From Pseudolabrys sp. (lineage in GTDB: Bacteria > Pseudomonadota > Alphaproteobacteria > Rhizobiales > Xanthobacteraceae), in the NCBI GenBank assembly GCA_026125925.1, contig JAHCKF010000002.1, positions 1 to 48,075 on the forward strand: DNA of 48,075 nt, written 5' to 3'. The notes under the pieces were generated by a model that was not told the origin of the DNA, did not search any database, and saw only the letters and a program-made list of their open reading frames with translations. Positions 24,437 to 33,247 of the stretch are shown here, in pieces; positions within the stretch are counted from its first letter, which is position 1, and each line of letters opens with the position of its first letter. The translations under genes were made by a program, and so were the position numbers.

Positions 24437-25408
24437 TCAGAGATCGAGTGTCAGGGAAGGGGATTTGGCACGCGAAACGCAGATCATGATTTCGTTCTTC
24501 TTTTCCTTGTCGGACAGCACAAGATCGCGATGATCCGGTTCCCCGTCAATCAGTCGCGTGCGGCAGGTGCCGCAGGTGCCGCTTTCGCACGAACTTGGAA
24601 CGATGTGACCGCGATTGCGCAGGGTGTCGAGAATCGACACACCAACGGGCACTTCGTAGCGCTTGCCTGATTTCTCAAGGACGACCTGGAACGGAGTATC
24701 GGTTGGCTTTGCGGCGGTTGCGCCGACAAAATCCTCGAAATGAACCGATGAATCCGACCAATGCCCAGTCATGTCGCGCACGGAATCCATCAGTCCCTTC
24801 GGGCCGCAGCAGTACAGGTGCGCGCCATTCTGGCTTTCCAGTATCGGCCACAGATCATAGGCCTGATCCGGATCGCCATTGTCATGATGGAGCACGACTT
24901 TATCGGCATATTCCGGTCCGAGGAACTCGTCGCGAAAGGCCATCGACTCCGGAGTCCGCGTGAAATAGTAGAGCCTGAAATCGTCATTTCCCTGCTGCAG
25001 GTGGTGCAGAATCATCGATCTGATCGGTGTGATGCCGATGCCGCCGGCAATGAATATCGTTGTCGCGGGCGTCGTCCGCGCCATCTCGAATTCGTTGACG
25101 GGGGGCTCGACCTCGATCGAGTCGCCCTCGTGCACCTGGGTTGTCATGCTGATGGAGCCGCCTCGACCCGATGTCTCCTTCTTGACGGCAATCACATAGC
25201 GGCCACGCTCGTGCGGCGCATTGCAGAGCGAGTAGCGGCGCGACTGTCCGCTCGGGGTCTTCGCGGTAATGTGAGAGCCCGGCGTAAAAGGCGGCAGATC
25301 GTCAGCCGTTGGCGACCTCAGCTCGAACAGAAACGTGTCAGCGGCGATCGCCTGCTTGCGGGCGACCAGAAGCGATATTGTCTTCGAATTTCGCTCGGCA
25401 TCGGTCAT
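24437..25408 (-). CDS. Phthalate dioxygenase reductase-type FMN/2Fe-2S oxidoreductase
   Basis: This 323-residue protein has the PDR/VanB layout: an FMN-binding barrel with RRYSLCN, a NAD-binding domain with FIAGGIGITPIRSM and YCCGPKGLMDSV, and a C-terminal plant-type ferredoxin domain with the cluster ligands CESGTCGTC...C. It should transfer electrons from NADH to the Rieske oxygenase at 20690-22030. The leader is short and no strong ribosome binding site precedes the ATG at 25408. A CTTAG-N4-CTAAG palindrome lies about 30 bp upstream, suggesting common control with the oxygenase and TRAP operons. Confidence 0.92.
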   Translation of the reverse strand: MTDAERNSKTISLLVARKQAIAADTFLFELRSPTADDLPPFTPGSHITAKTPSGQSRRYSLCNAPHERGRYVIAVKKETSGRGGSISMTTQVHEGDSIEVEPPVNEFEMARTTPATTIFIAGGIGITPIRSMILHHLQQGNDDFRLYYFTRTPESMAFRDEFLGPEYADKVVLHHDNGDPDQAYDLWPILESQNGAHLYCCGPKGLMDSVRDMTGHWSDSSVHFEDFVGATAAKPTDTPFQVVLEKSGKRYEVPVGVSILDTLRNRGHIVPSSCESGTCGTCRTRLIDGEPDHRDLVLSDKEKKNEIMICVSRAKSPSLTLDL

Positions 25409-25435
25409 CAGTATATCCGGTGTAGACGCGGAATG

Positions 25436-25455
25436 CTTAGCAGACTAAGTATAAT
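25436..25455. promoter_or_regulatory. CTTAG-N4-CTAAG operator between reductase and MarR genes
   Basis: CTTAGCAGACTAAG (25436-25449) is the third copy of the palindrome. On the plus strand TATAAT (25450-25455) follows directly, so the site could block the MarR gene promoter. On the minus strand it lies just upstream of the reductase start. No convincing -35 box with standard spacing was found for either direction. Confidence 0.6.
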
Positions 25456-25713
25456 TTTCAACCCTGGGAGCGGCGGCGATCCTGCTCCCGACGGAAACCG
25501 CGGCGACCGACATGGCTTCCACGATGCCGCTGTAAAGTCTGGGCCAATTTAAGCCACCTGGTGGTAGACTGCCGGAAATGCGACCTCGGGGCGGTCGGGG
25601 CCGCCCTCTGGGCCGGGGGAACTGCCGGTGCCGCGATGGAAACGTCGGCCGATCTGACAGTCGGTCGAGCCAGATGGCGCGATTGCAACGGCCGCAACAA
25701 TGGAAGGGCAACT

Positions 25714-26250
25714 GTGCAGGCGAAAAAGAAGCTGAAAAAGCGGTCTCGGTCGCGATCTTCGCCGCAACGGCGCAACGATGCGGATTTTCCAATAGCCGAC
25801 AGCATCGGATATCAAATCCGGTCCACTCATCGGGCATTGCAACGCTTCCTGCAGCTGAAAGTCGAGCCCTTCGGCATCAGTCTCGGTATGTGGTACTTCC
25901 TGCGGGTGCTGTGGAGCGAAGATGGATTGACCCAGCGCGAACTGTCGCGGCGAGTCGGCACCATGGAGCCGACGACGATGAACGCCATACTCAACATGGA
26001 AAAGTCGGGTCTGGTTCGCCGGGTTCGCGACAAGACCGATCGCCGCAGGATCCACGTTCATTTGACCGCGAAGGGATCTCGCCTGCGGAACGATCTCATT
26101 CCGCTGGCCAAGGATGTCGTGGCGGTCGCTTCAAGCGGTCTGACATCCGCTGAAATAAAGCAATTGCTCGAGTATCTGTCGGAAATCCAAAAGAATCTTC
26201 AGGCCAATGTCTCCCAGATGGAGGAAGCAAAAGCCTACCTTTTCGAATGA
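25714..26250 (+). CDS. MarR family transcriptional regulator
   Basis: The GTG at 25714, preceded by GGAAGGG, gives 178 residues; the open frame extends to 25561 but that part lacks a family-like sequence. The core has the winged helix-turn-helix: SLGMWYFLRVLWSEDGLTQRELSRRVGTMEPTTMNAILNMEKSGLVRRV, followed by the wing DKTDRRRIHVHLTAKG. The N-terminus is very basic (KKKLKKRSRSRSSPQRR). MarR dimers usually bind palindromes and release DNA on binding an aromatic acid. It is divergent from the reductase operon and the only regulator gene near three identical-type palindromes, so it is the likely controller of the phthalate-type regulon. Confidence 0.9.
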   Translation: MQAKKKLKKRSRSRSSPQRRNDADFPIADSIGYQIRSTHRALQRFLQLKVEPFGISLGMWYFLRVLWSEDGLTQRELSRRVGTMEPTTMNAILNMEKSGLVRRVRDKTDRRRIHVHLTAKGSRLRNDLIPLAKDVVAVASSGLTSAEIKQLLEYLSEIQKNLQANVSQMEEAKAYLFE

Positions 26251-26581
26251 TCAGTCGAATAACGATAACGGTGGCTCACAGGTCCAGCACCGGTCTTCCA
26301 GCTCGTCGTTGCGCAGATCCGACGCCGGGTCGCCGACATGGAGCGGCGCGCCATGAACCCGTCGGAAGTCGCTTGAGCCCATGGCGCGCGAAGTCGATGC
26401 GCCCGCTCCAATTCTTCGAGGCCGCCTCAGTGGGCCGACTTTGCCGACCACGTGACGGCGGCTGAGAAATCGCTGCGGACGGACTCTGCTCTCGGCTTGC
26501 GGTGTCAGTAGAAATCCAGCAGATATGATCCACGGGCTCGTGCCGGCGGGCCGCATCGATAAGAGGCTTGGGAGAGTTATA
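26251..26581. other. Intergenic region of about 330 bp without a recognisable gene
   Basis: Between the MarR gene and the AtzF-type gene I see only short frames with no family resemblance on either strand and no clear terminator or promoter. GGGAGAG at 26570-26576 is the ribosome binding site of the next gene. A short stretch near 26393-26430 translates as MRPLQFFEAASVGRL, faintly like a LysR N-terminus, but it is too short to support. Confidence 0.5.
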
Positions 26582-28366
26582 TTGCCCGAAACCGCCAGCG
26601 AGATCGTTGCTGCGCATCGTTCCGGATTAACGACGCCCGCCGATACGGTCGGCCGCGCCTATGCGCGCTTGCGTGCGCACGCTGACCCCGCCATGTTCAT
26701 CAGCCTGCGCGCCGAAAGTGAGGCGGTCGCGGAGGCGAAGGCGTTGGGCGATCCGTCGCTCCCGCTCTATGGCGTACCGGTTGCGGTCAAGGACAACATC
26801 GACGTCGCCGGATTGCCGACGACCGCGGCGTGCCCGGCCTTCGCCTATACGCCGTCGCGCGATGCGACCGCGGTGGCCCGCTTGCGGGCCGCTGGCGCGA
26901 TCGTCATAGGCAAGAGCAATCTCGACCAGTTCGCGACGGGGCTCGTGGGCGTGCGCTCGCCCTACGGCGTGCCGCGCAACACAATCAAGCCGGAGCTGGT
27001 GCCGGGTGGGTCGAGTTCGGGTTCGGCGGTTGCCGTTGCCGCCGGCATCGTCCCGCTCGCGCTCGGCACCGACACGGCCGGATCCGGGCGCGTGCCCGCC
27101 GGCCTCAACAACATCGTCGGCCTGAAGCCTAGTCTCGGTCTCGTGTCGAACTTCGGCATGGTACCGGCGTGCCGGACGCTCGACTGCGTCTCCGTGTTTG
27201 CGCTGACCGTTGACGACGCCTTCATAGGTCTATCGGTGATCGCCGCGCCGGATGTCAACGACGCCTATTCGCGGCGACGGCCGCTTGGCGCCGTCAGCTC
27301 ACAAAGCCTCCGCCTCGGCGTGCCGCGGGTGGGGCAACGGCGGTTCTTCGGTGACCAAGCCTTCGCGGCGGCCTATGAGGCGGCGCTGGCGCGTCTTTCG
27401 GCGCTTGGCCACACTGTCATCGAGGTCGATATCGACCCGTTCTATGAGACTGCGCGGCTGCTGTACGAGGGCCCGTGGGTGGCCGAGCGTGCACTCGTTG
27501 CCAAGGCACTGCTGGCTTCGAACCCGGAGGCGATCCACCCGGTGACCCGCGCCATCACCAACGGCGGCCTCCGCCCCACGGCGATGGACACATTCGCCGC
27601 CTTCTACCGGCTGGAGGAGCTACGCCGCGAAGCCGAGCGGGTATTCGCGGCGATCGATGCGCTGGCGTTGCCGACGGCGCCGACCGCCTACAGGGTCGCC
27701 CAGGTGCTGGCGGACCCGATCGAGCTCAACAGCCGGCTGGGCACCTATACCAATTTCGTGAATTTGCTCGATCTCTGCGGTTTGGCGCTGCCGGCATCTT
27801 TTACGGAAGCCGGCGTGCCTTTCGGCATTACGCTTCTTGCGCCGGGTGGTCAGGACGCCATACTGGCCGGCGCAGGTCGTATTTTCCATGCCGATACCAA
27901 ACTGCCGCTCGGCGCGCTTGGCGTGCCGCAGCCGGTCACGCCAGCAGCCGCCCCGGCACTGGCGGCCGGCGAGATCGCGCTTGCCGTGGTCGGCGCGCAT
28001 CTATCGGGATTGCCGCTCAATGGCGACCTGCGCGCCTGCGGCGGGCGCCTCCTTGAAGCGACTTCTACAGCGCCCGACTATCGCCTCTATGCGCTCGACA
28101 CGGCGCCGGCCAAGCCTGGCCTTCTTCGCGTCGCCGGCGGCGAGGGGACGCCGATTCAGGTCGAGGTGTGGGCGCTGCCGGCGGCAGCGTTCGGCCGCTT
28201 TATCGAGAGCGTGCCATCGCCCATGAGTATCGGCACAGTGACACTCGGCGACGGCCGCGCCGTGAAGGGCTTCCTGGTCGAGGCGCAGGCGACGCACGGC
28301 GCGCGTGACATCACGGAGTTCGGCGGCTGGCGCGCTTATCTCGCCGCAGCCCGCCTGCCGGCCTGA
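26582..28366 (+). CDS. atzF: Allophanate/urea-dicarboxylate hydrolase, AtzF type
   Basis: A TTG start at 26582, with GGGAGAG 5 nt upstream, gives 594 residues, close to known AtzF lengths; the frame is open from an ATG at 26525. The N-terminal amidase-signature domain (about 1-430) has the catalytic Lys in VAVKDNIDVAGLPT and the Ser-rich motif PGGSSSGSAVAVAAG with TDTAGSGRVPAG. The C-terminal domain (about 455-594), beginning EIALAVVGAHLSGLPLN, is the extra domain specific to allophanate hydrolases. The reaction is hydrolysis of allophanate or urea-1,3-dicarboxylate to ammonia and CO2. It converges on the GntR gene, overlapping it by 31 bp. Confidence 0.9.
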   Translation: MPETASEIVAAHRSGLTTPADTVGRAYARLRAHADPAMFISLRAESEAVAEAKALGDPSLPLYGVPVAVKDNIDVAGLPTTAACPAFAYTPSRDATAVARLRAAGAIVIGKSNLDQFATGLVGVRSPYGVPRNTIKPELVPGGSSSGSAVAVAAGIVPLALGTDTAGSGRVPAGLNNIVGLKPSLGLVSNFGMVPACRTLDCVSVFALTVDDAFIGLSVIAAPDVNDAYSRRRPLGAVSSQSLRLGVPRVGQRRFFGDQAFAAAYEAALARLSALGHTVIEVDIDPFYETARLLYEGPWVAERALVAKALLASNPEAIHPVTRAITNGGLRPTAMDTFAAFYRLEELRREAERVFAAIDALALPTAPTAYRVAQVLADPIELNSRLGTYTNFVNLLDLCGLALPASFTEAGVPFGITLLAPGGQDAILAGAGRIFHADTKLPLGALGVPQPVTPAAAPALAAGEIALAVVGAHLSGLPLNGDLRACGGRLLEATSTAPDYRLYALDTAPAKPGLLRVAGGEGTPIQVEVWALPAAAFGRFIESVPSPMSIGTVTLGDGRAVKGFLVEAQATHGARDITEFGGWRAYLAAARLPA

Positions 28367-29016
28367 GGCGCCAGCGCGTCGGAATAATGTTCGTATTCAT
28401 GACCGACGGTGACGATGTGGGCATACATTGTCTGCGCAGCCAATGAACGTTCGCCGCGCAGAATCGCCTGCACGACCCGGTCGTGCTCGGCATGCGACTT
28501 TGCCAGTCGCCCGAGATTTCGGAACTGAGCGCGGCGGAACGGCTGCACACGCGCGCGCGTCGCAAGCGTGATCTCGGCCAGATAGGCGTTATGTGCGCCG
28601 GCATAAAGGCAGGCGTGGAAGGCCTCGTTGCCTTCGTGATAATGCTGCGGGTCGCCAGTCTGGATCACCAGGCGCAGCCTTTCGTGGATATCTTCGAGTG
28701 TGCGGCGCTCTGGTCCCGTCATGCGCTCGGCAGCGTGGCCGGCGCACAGCGACTCGAGTTCGGCCATCACCTCGAACATGCCGGCGACTTGCGCTGCGTC
28801 CGGGCGGGCGACGATGGCCGTGCGATGCGGTCGCATATCGACGAGGCCGCTCGCCGCCAGCATGCGGATCGCCTCGCGGACCGGGGTGCGCGACACGCCG
28901 AAGCGCCGCGCGAGCTCGGTTTCGTCGAGGGTAGCGCCGGGGATGACATTGCCGCGCACGATGTCGTCGGCGATCTGCAGGCGCAGTTCCTCGGCGCGAG
29001 TGCGGCGCGGCTGCAT
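28336..29016 (-). CDS. GntR family (FCD-type) transcriptional regulator
   Basis: This 226-residue regulator has an N-terminal winged HTH (TLDETELARRFGVSRTPVREAIRMLAASGLVDMRPHRTAIVA) and an all-helical FCD effector domain with likely metal-binding histidines (YHEGNEAFHACLYAGAHN). It starts 2 bp beyond the AtzE stop, so it is probably the last gene of the minus-strand transport-amidase operon and autoregulates it. Its 3' end overlaps the convergent AtzF gene by 31 bp. Confidence 0.92.
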   Translation of the reverse strand: MQPRRTRAEELRLQIADDIVRGNVIPGATLDETELARRFGVSRTPVREAIRMLAASGLVDMRPHRTAIVARPDAAQVAGMFEVMAELESLCAGHAAERMTGPERRTLEDIHERLRLVIQTGDPQHYHEGNEAFHACLYAGAHNAYLAEITLATRARVQPFRRAQFRNLGRLAKSHAEHDRVVQAILRGERSLAAQTMYAHIVTVGHEYEHYSDALAPQAGRRAAAR

Positions 29017-29018
29017 CG

Positions 29019-30398
29019 TCAGGCCGCTGGCCGCGGCGCAGCCACGGCACCGTCGGCCTCGAGCGCGCGCGCGATGCGCAGCGCGATATCCTCGCGCCAG
29101 GGCGCGGCGATGATCTGCACCCCGATCGGCAGCGGTTTCAGCGGCACCGGGACGGCGACGACCGGCAGGCCGATGAAGGAGATCGGCTGCGTATAAAGCC
29201 CCATGTTCGGCCGCACCGGCAATTCGACGCCGTCAAGCGTGAACGTCTGCTGGCCGAGTTTCGGCGCGGTGCAGGGCGTTGCGGGCGCCAGGATCGCGTC
29301 ATATTGGGCGAACAGTCGGAGCGCGCGTTCACGGTACCAGCGGCGCAAAATTTGCGATTTGGCGACCAGCGGCGCCGGCACCATCGCGCCCGCGATCAAG
29401 CGATCGCGCACGGCGGGATCGAAGTCATGCGCCTGCTTGCGGAGACGATCCATGTGCAGCGCCGCGCCTTCGGTGGCAGTGATGACGTAGGCGGCGGCGC
29501 GGGCGCGGGGCGCTTCCGGAATATCGATGACGTCGTGCGCCCCGGCCGCCCTTGCCACCTGATCGAGCGCCGCGAGCGCTTCGGACGATGCGCCGGTCTG
29601 AAAATAACCGCCGGCGACTGCGATGCGCAGGCCGGCTAGGCCTTGCTCGATCAGCGGCAGCGATAGCTCCGGAGGCCGCTGCGCGCACATCGGATCGTCA
29701 GGGTCGGAGCCCTGCATGGCGTCGTAGCTGACTGCGAGATCGCGCACCGAGCGGGCAAAAGGGCCGAGATGGTCGAGGCTCGAGACGAACGGAAAGCTGC
29801 GGGCGCGTGACAGGCGGCCGTAGGTCGGCTTCAGCCCAAAGATGCCGCAGAGCGAAGACGGCACACGAATCGAACCGTTGGTGTCGGAGCCGAGCGCCAG
29901 AGGCACCAGTCCGCCGGCGACCGCGCTGCCAGAGCCGCCGGAGGAGCCGCCGCTCATGCGCGTCAGATCGTGCGGATTGCGGGACGGGCCGTCGTGCACG
30001 TTCTCGCCAGTGAAGTCATAGGCGTATTCACCCATGTTGAGCGCGCCGACAAGGACGGCGCCGGCCGCCTCAAGCCGCGTGATCAGCGGCGAGTCCTGTG
30101 TCGCCGGTGGCCGTGTTCGGTTGATCCTGGACCCGGCGCGGGTCGGCAAACCGGCCACATCGAACAGATTCTTGACGGCGAAAGGTACGCCGGCCAGCGG
30201 CGCCGTCCTCAGCGTCGCCGAGCTGTCGATGACGTGGGCCCTCGCGCGGGCGCGTTCGGCCGTAAGGTCAGTGAAGGCATTGAGCGCTGGGTTCCGCGCG
30301 GCGATGGCGCCGAGCGCATGTTCGACCACCTCGGATGCGCTGGTCGAGCCCGACGAGACGGCAGCGGCGATGCCGGAAGCGGTTGCGAACGCGTCCAT
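29019..30398 (-). CDS. atzE: AtzE-type amidohydrolase (1-carboxybiuret hydrolase family)
   Basis: The ATG at 30398, 4 bp after the AtzG stop, gives 459 residues, matching AtzE length. Amidase-signature elements are the Lys in FAVKNLFDVAGLPTRAGS, the Ser motif MSGGSSGGSGSAVAGG and SDTNGSIRVPSSLCG. AtzE deaminates 1-carboxybiuret in cyanuric acid catabolism and needs the small subunit AtzG, which is encoded just upstream here. No cyanuric acid hydrolase (AtzD) or biuret hydrolase is present in the window, so the actual substrate entering this branch is open. An upstream in-frame ATG at 30437 would run through the AtzG end and is less likely. Confidence 0.88.
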   Translation of the reverse strand: MDAFATASGIAAAVSSGSTSASEVVEHALGAIAARNPALNAFTDLTAERARARAHVIDSSATLRTAPLAGVPFAVKNLFDVAGLPTRAGSRINRTRPPATQDSPLITRLEAAGAVLVGALNMGEYAYDFTGENVHDGPSRNPHDLTRMSGGSSGGSGSAVAGGLVPLALGSDTNGSIRVPSSLCGIFGLKPTYGRLSRARSFPFVSSLDHLGPFARSVRDLAVSYDAMQGSDPDDPMCAQRPPELSLPLIEQGLAGLRIAVAGGYFQTGASSEALAALDQVARAAGAHDVIDIPEAPRARAAAYVITATEGAALHMDRLRKQAHDFDPAVRDRLIAGAMVPAPLVAKSQILRRWYRERALRLFAQYDAILAPATPCTAPKLGQQTFTLDGVELPVRPNMGLYTQPISFIGLPVVAVPVPLKPLPIGVQIIAAPWREDIALRIARALEADGAVAAPRPAA

Positions 30399-30402
30399 GC
30401 CG

Positions 30403-30591
30403 TCAGGCCTTAAATACCGGTGCGGGTTCCGCATCATCCGGCAGCGGAAATTCTTCCACCAGCGCCGCGTGCGTGAGCGTCACGTTCAGATTCGCCTTGA
30501 CTGCCGATTTCCAGTTTTCCTGGAGCGGCAAGCCGAGGATCTGCGCAGCCGCGTCTATGTAAGCGTCGAGAGGATCGGTCGTGTCCGGCAT
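30403..30591 (-). CDS. atzG: AtzG-like small subunit (DUF4089 type)
   Basis: This 62-residue protein begins MPDTTDPLDAYIDAAAQILG and contains LPLQENWKSAVKANLNVTLTHAALVEEFPLPDDAEPAPVF. The helical hairpin with L-x-L-x-x-x-W-x-x-x-V-x-x-N-L matches AtzG. AtzG forms a heterotetramer with AtzE, stabilising its active site. It lies 8 bp after the ATPase gene and 4 bp before AtzE, fully consistent with translational coupling. Confidence 0.88.
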   Translation of the reverse strand: MPDTTDPLDAYIDAAAQILGLPLQENWKSAVKANLNVTLTHAALVEEFPLPDDAEPAPVFKA

Positions 30592-30599
30592 GTGTGAGC

Positions 30600-32327
30600 C
30601 TACAGCGGCGGGTGTGGAATGGCGGTGAGCAGTTCGCGAGTATAATCCGCCGCCGGCGTCGTCAAAATGCGTTCGGTCGGACCCTGCTCGACGATCTGCC
30701 CGCTCTTCATCACGATCACGCGGTCGCATAGCAGGCGTACCACATTCAGATCATGTGACACGAAAAGGTAGCTCATGCCGAGCTTATCCTTCAGGTCCTG
30801 CAACAGGTTAAGAACAACGGCCTGGACCGAGACGTCGAGCGCCGCGGTCGGCTCGTCGAGCACGACGAGGTCGGGTTTGAGCGCGATGGCGCGGGCTATT
30901 CCAACGCGGGCCTTTTGTCCGCCGGACAATTGATGTGGAAATCGGTCGAGCAGGTTGAGCGGCAGGCCGACCTGGGTCGCCAGTTCCTCGATCCGCGTTC
31001 GTATTTCCTTGCGCGAAATGTCGCTCAGGCGTAGCAGCGGGTCGGCGATGGCGCGCGCCGCGGTGAAGCGCGGATTGAGACTGTCGGTCGGATCCTGAAA
31101 CACCATCTGGATTCGCTTGCGTTGCGGCAGCGTGGCGAAGGCCCTGGCTGGGATCGATCCGATATCCTCGCCGTCGAAGGTGATCGAGCCCGAGGTCTTG
31201 TCGATCAGTCGCATCAGCATCATCGACGTCGTCGATTTGCCGCAGCCGGATTCGCCGACCAGACCGACGCTTTCGCCGCGCGCGATCTCAAATGAGATGC
31301 TGTCGACGGCGCGGAAGACATCGCCCTCCGGTGCTGGCCCGGTCCTGAACAGTCGCGACAGCGACGACGTCGAGCCCTGGCGAGGGTATTCCTTCACCAG
31401 CTTTTCGACCTTAAGCAGCGGTGCTCCGCTTTTGACCGCCGTGGTGCCGGTAGCGCCGGCGCGCTTGGCCTCGTCTTCCGGCAACAGATCGCGCAAGGTG
31501 ATGCCGGGCCGCGGTGTCGCGCGCATCAGCTTGCGCGTATAGGGATGCTCAGGGCTCCTGAAGATGGTCTCGGACGTTGCAGTCTCGACCACGTGGCCCT
31601 TTTCCATGACGATGACTTTGTCGCAATAGGCGGCGGCAAGGCCGAGATCATGGGTGATCAGGATCGTCGACATGCCGCGGTCACGCGTCAGTTCGGTGAC
31701 GAGGTCCATCACCGCCTTCTGCGTCGTGACGTCGAGGCCGGTGGTCGGCTCGTCGGCGATCAGCAATTGCGGCCGGCAGGCCAGCGCCAAGGCGATGACG
31801 ACGCGCTGGCACATGCCGCCGGACAGTTCGAATGGATAGGCGTGATAGCGTTCGCGCGGACGCGCAATGCGCACCTGCTCGAGCATCTCGACCGCTTTCT
31901 CCGCGACCATGTCTCTGTCGATCTGGGCGTGCTGCAGCAGCACGTCCTCGATCTGCTGGCCGATCTTGCGGATCGGATTGAGCGCCAGCCGCGGCGACTG
32001 AAAGATCATCGACATTTCGCGGCCGCGCAGGTCGCGCATCTCGCTCTCGTCGATCCGGCGCAGATCGAGATTGGAGAACATCACCGAGCCGTCGGCGATG
32101 CGGCCGGCGCGGTCGAGAATGCGCATCACGGCATAGGAGGTCACCGACTTGCCGGAACCGGATTCGCCAACGATGCCGAGCGTCTCGCCCTTGGCCAGCG
32201 AAATGTTGACGTGCTTGACCGCCTGGACCACGCCGCGCCGGGTCTGGAATTCGACGGTGAGGTCGCGCACGTCGAGCAGCGGCAGCGCTTCGCCGGTATC
32301 GACTTCGGGCGTCGGTCCTTTCAACAT
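30600..32327 (-). CDS. Fused dipeptide/oligopeptide-type ABC ATPase (DppD-DppF)
   Basis: From the ATG at 32327 (GGAGG 8 nt upstream; ATG at 32333 overlaps the preceding stop but sits only 2 nt from GGAGG) the product is 575 residues with two complete nucleotide-binding domains. Domain 1 has VGESGSGKS, LSGGMCQRV and a Walker B LLIADEPTTGLD. Domain 2 has VGESGCGKST, LSGGQKARVGIARAI and LVVLDEPTAALD. It energises the two permeases encoded immediately upstream. Such fused ATPases serve nickel/peptide/opine-type importers. The adjacent AtzG-AtzE genes suggest that the transported solute is a nitrogen-rich amide (inference). Confidence 0.93.
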   Translation of the reverse strand: MLKGPTPEVDTGEALPLLDVRDLTVEFQTRRGVVQAVKHVNISLAKGETLGIVGESGSGKSVTSYAVMRILDRAGRIADGSVMFSNLDLRRIDESEMRDLRGREMSMIFQSPRLALNPIRKIGQQIEDVLLQHAQIDRDMVAEKAVEMLEQVRIARPRERYHAYPFELSGGMCQRVVIALALACRPQLLIADEPTTGLDVTTQKAVMDLVTELTRDRGMSTILITHDLGLAAAYCDKVIVMEKGHVVETATSETIFRSPEHPYTRKLMRATPRPGITLRDLLPEDEAKRAGATGTTAVKSGAPLLKVEKLVKEYPRQGSTSSLSRLFRTGPAPEGDVFRAVDSISFEIARGESVGLVGESGCGKSTTSMMLMRLIDKTSGSITFDGEDIGSIPARAFATLPQRKRIQMVFQDPTDSLNPRFTAARAIADPLLRLSDISRKEIRTRIEELATQVGLPLNLLDRFPHQLSGGQKARVGIARAIALKPDLVVLDEPTAALDVSVQAVVLNLLQDLKDKLGMSYLFVSHDLNVVRLLCDRVIVMKSGQIVEQGPTERILTTPAADYTRELLTAIPHPPL

Positions 32328-32329
32328 GA

Positions 32330-33247
32330 TCATGTCCTCCTCTGCGGATCGACGAGGTCGCGCAGGCCGTCACCGAGCAGATTGAAGGTGAACACCGCTA
32401 GCATCAGCGCCGCGCCGGGGAACAGCGCGATCCACCATTCGCCGGAGATGATGTTGGCGGCGCCTTCGGCGACCATGATGCCCCATTCCGGCGTCGGCGG
32501 CTTGACGCCGAGACCGATGAACGACAGCCCGGCGGCATTGAGGATGGCGTAGCCCATGGTCAGCGAGATCTGCACCATCATGATCGGCATGATGTTCGGC
32601 AGGATGTGACCGAGCAGAATGCGGACGTCGCCGTTGCCGGACAGCCGCGCCGCCTGCACGAAGCCGGCCTCTCGCCGCACGTTGGCCTCGGCGCGGGCGA
32701 CGCGCACATAAAGCGGGAAATTGATGATCGCGGTGGCGATGACGATGTTGGTCACGGTGTTGCCGAGCGCGGCCACGATCCCCATCGCCAGCACGAACAG
32801 CGGAAACGCCATAATGGTGTCGGACAGCCGGCTGATGATGCGATCGGTCCAGCCGCCGAAATAGCCGGCGGCGATGCCGGCCAGCCCGCCCATGGCGAAC
32901 ACCAGCGCCACCGACGTGATGGCGATGACGAAGTCGAGTCGGGTCGCCACGACGACCCGGCTCAATATATCGCGGCCGAGCTGGTCGGTGCCGAACCAGT
33001 GCTTCCAGCTCGGCGGTTGCAGCGCCGCCGCGGTGTCGCTCGCCAGAGGATCGTGAGGCACGATGTATGGGCCGATCAGGGCGCACAGCGCGATCAGCGC
33101 GAACAAAGCGAAGGCGAGCCCGGTCACCGGATTTTCCGAAGCGACATAGCGGGCGTGCCGCAGCATCGAATTGCGTTCCGGTTTCTCGGCCGGCACCGGT
33201 GGCGCGGTGTCGGTCGCGGGCGGCATGGCGTTGAGCGTATCGGTCAT
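32330..33247 (-). CDS. ABC transporter permease, DppC type
   Basis: This 305-residue permease has the N-terminal OppC helix with the following FGTDQLGRDILSRVVVATR. The EAA loop is EAGFVQAARLSGNGDVRILLGHILPNIMPIMMV, which contacts the ATPase, and the end is NLLGDGLRDLVDPQ. About six TM helices are visible. It overlaps the DppB-type gene by 4 bp (ATGA), and its stop is two bases before the preferred ATPase start. Confidence 0.95.
   Translation of the reverse strand: MTDTLNAMPPATDTAPPVPAEKPERNSMLRHARYVASENPVTGLAFALFALIALCALIGPYIVPHDPLASDTAAALQPPSWKHWFGTDQLGRDILSRVVVATRLDFVIAITSVALVFAMGGLAGIAAGYFGGWTDRIISRLSDTIMAFPLFVLAMGIVAALGNTVTNIVIATAIINFPLYVRVARAEANVRREAGFVQAARLSGNGDVRILLGHILPNIMPIMMVQISLTMGYAILNAAGLSFIGLGVKPPTPEWGIMVAEGAANIISGEWWIALFPGAALMLAVFTFNLLGDGLRDLVDPQRRT

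Noticed and set aside
25561..25713. Longer N-terminus for the MarR regulator starting at 25561
   Set aside because: The added 51 residues have no family resemblance, and the GTG at 25714 has a proper ribosome binding site.
26393..26460. LysR-type regulator remnant
   Set aside because: Only about 15 residues are vaguely similar; not enough for a pseudogene call.
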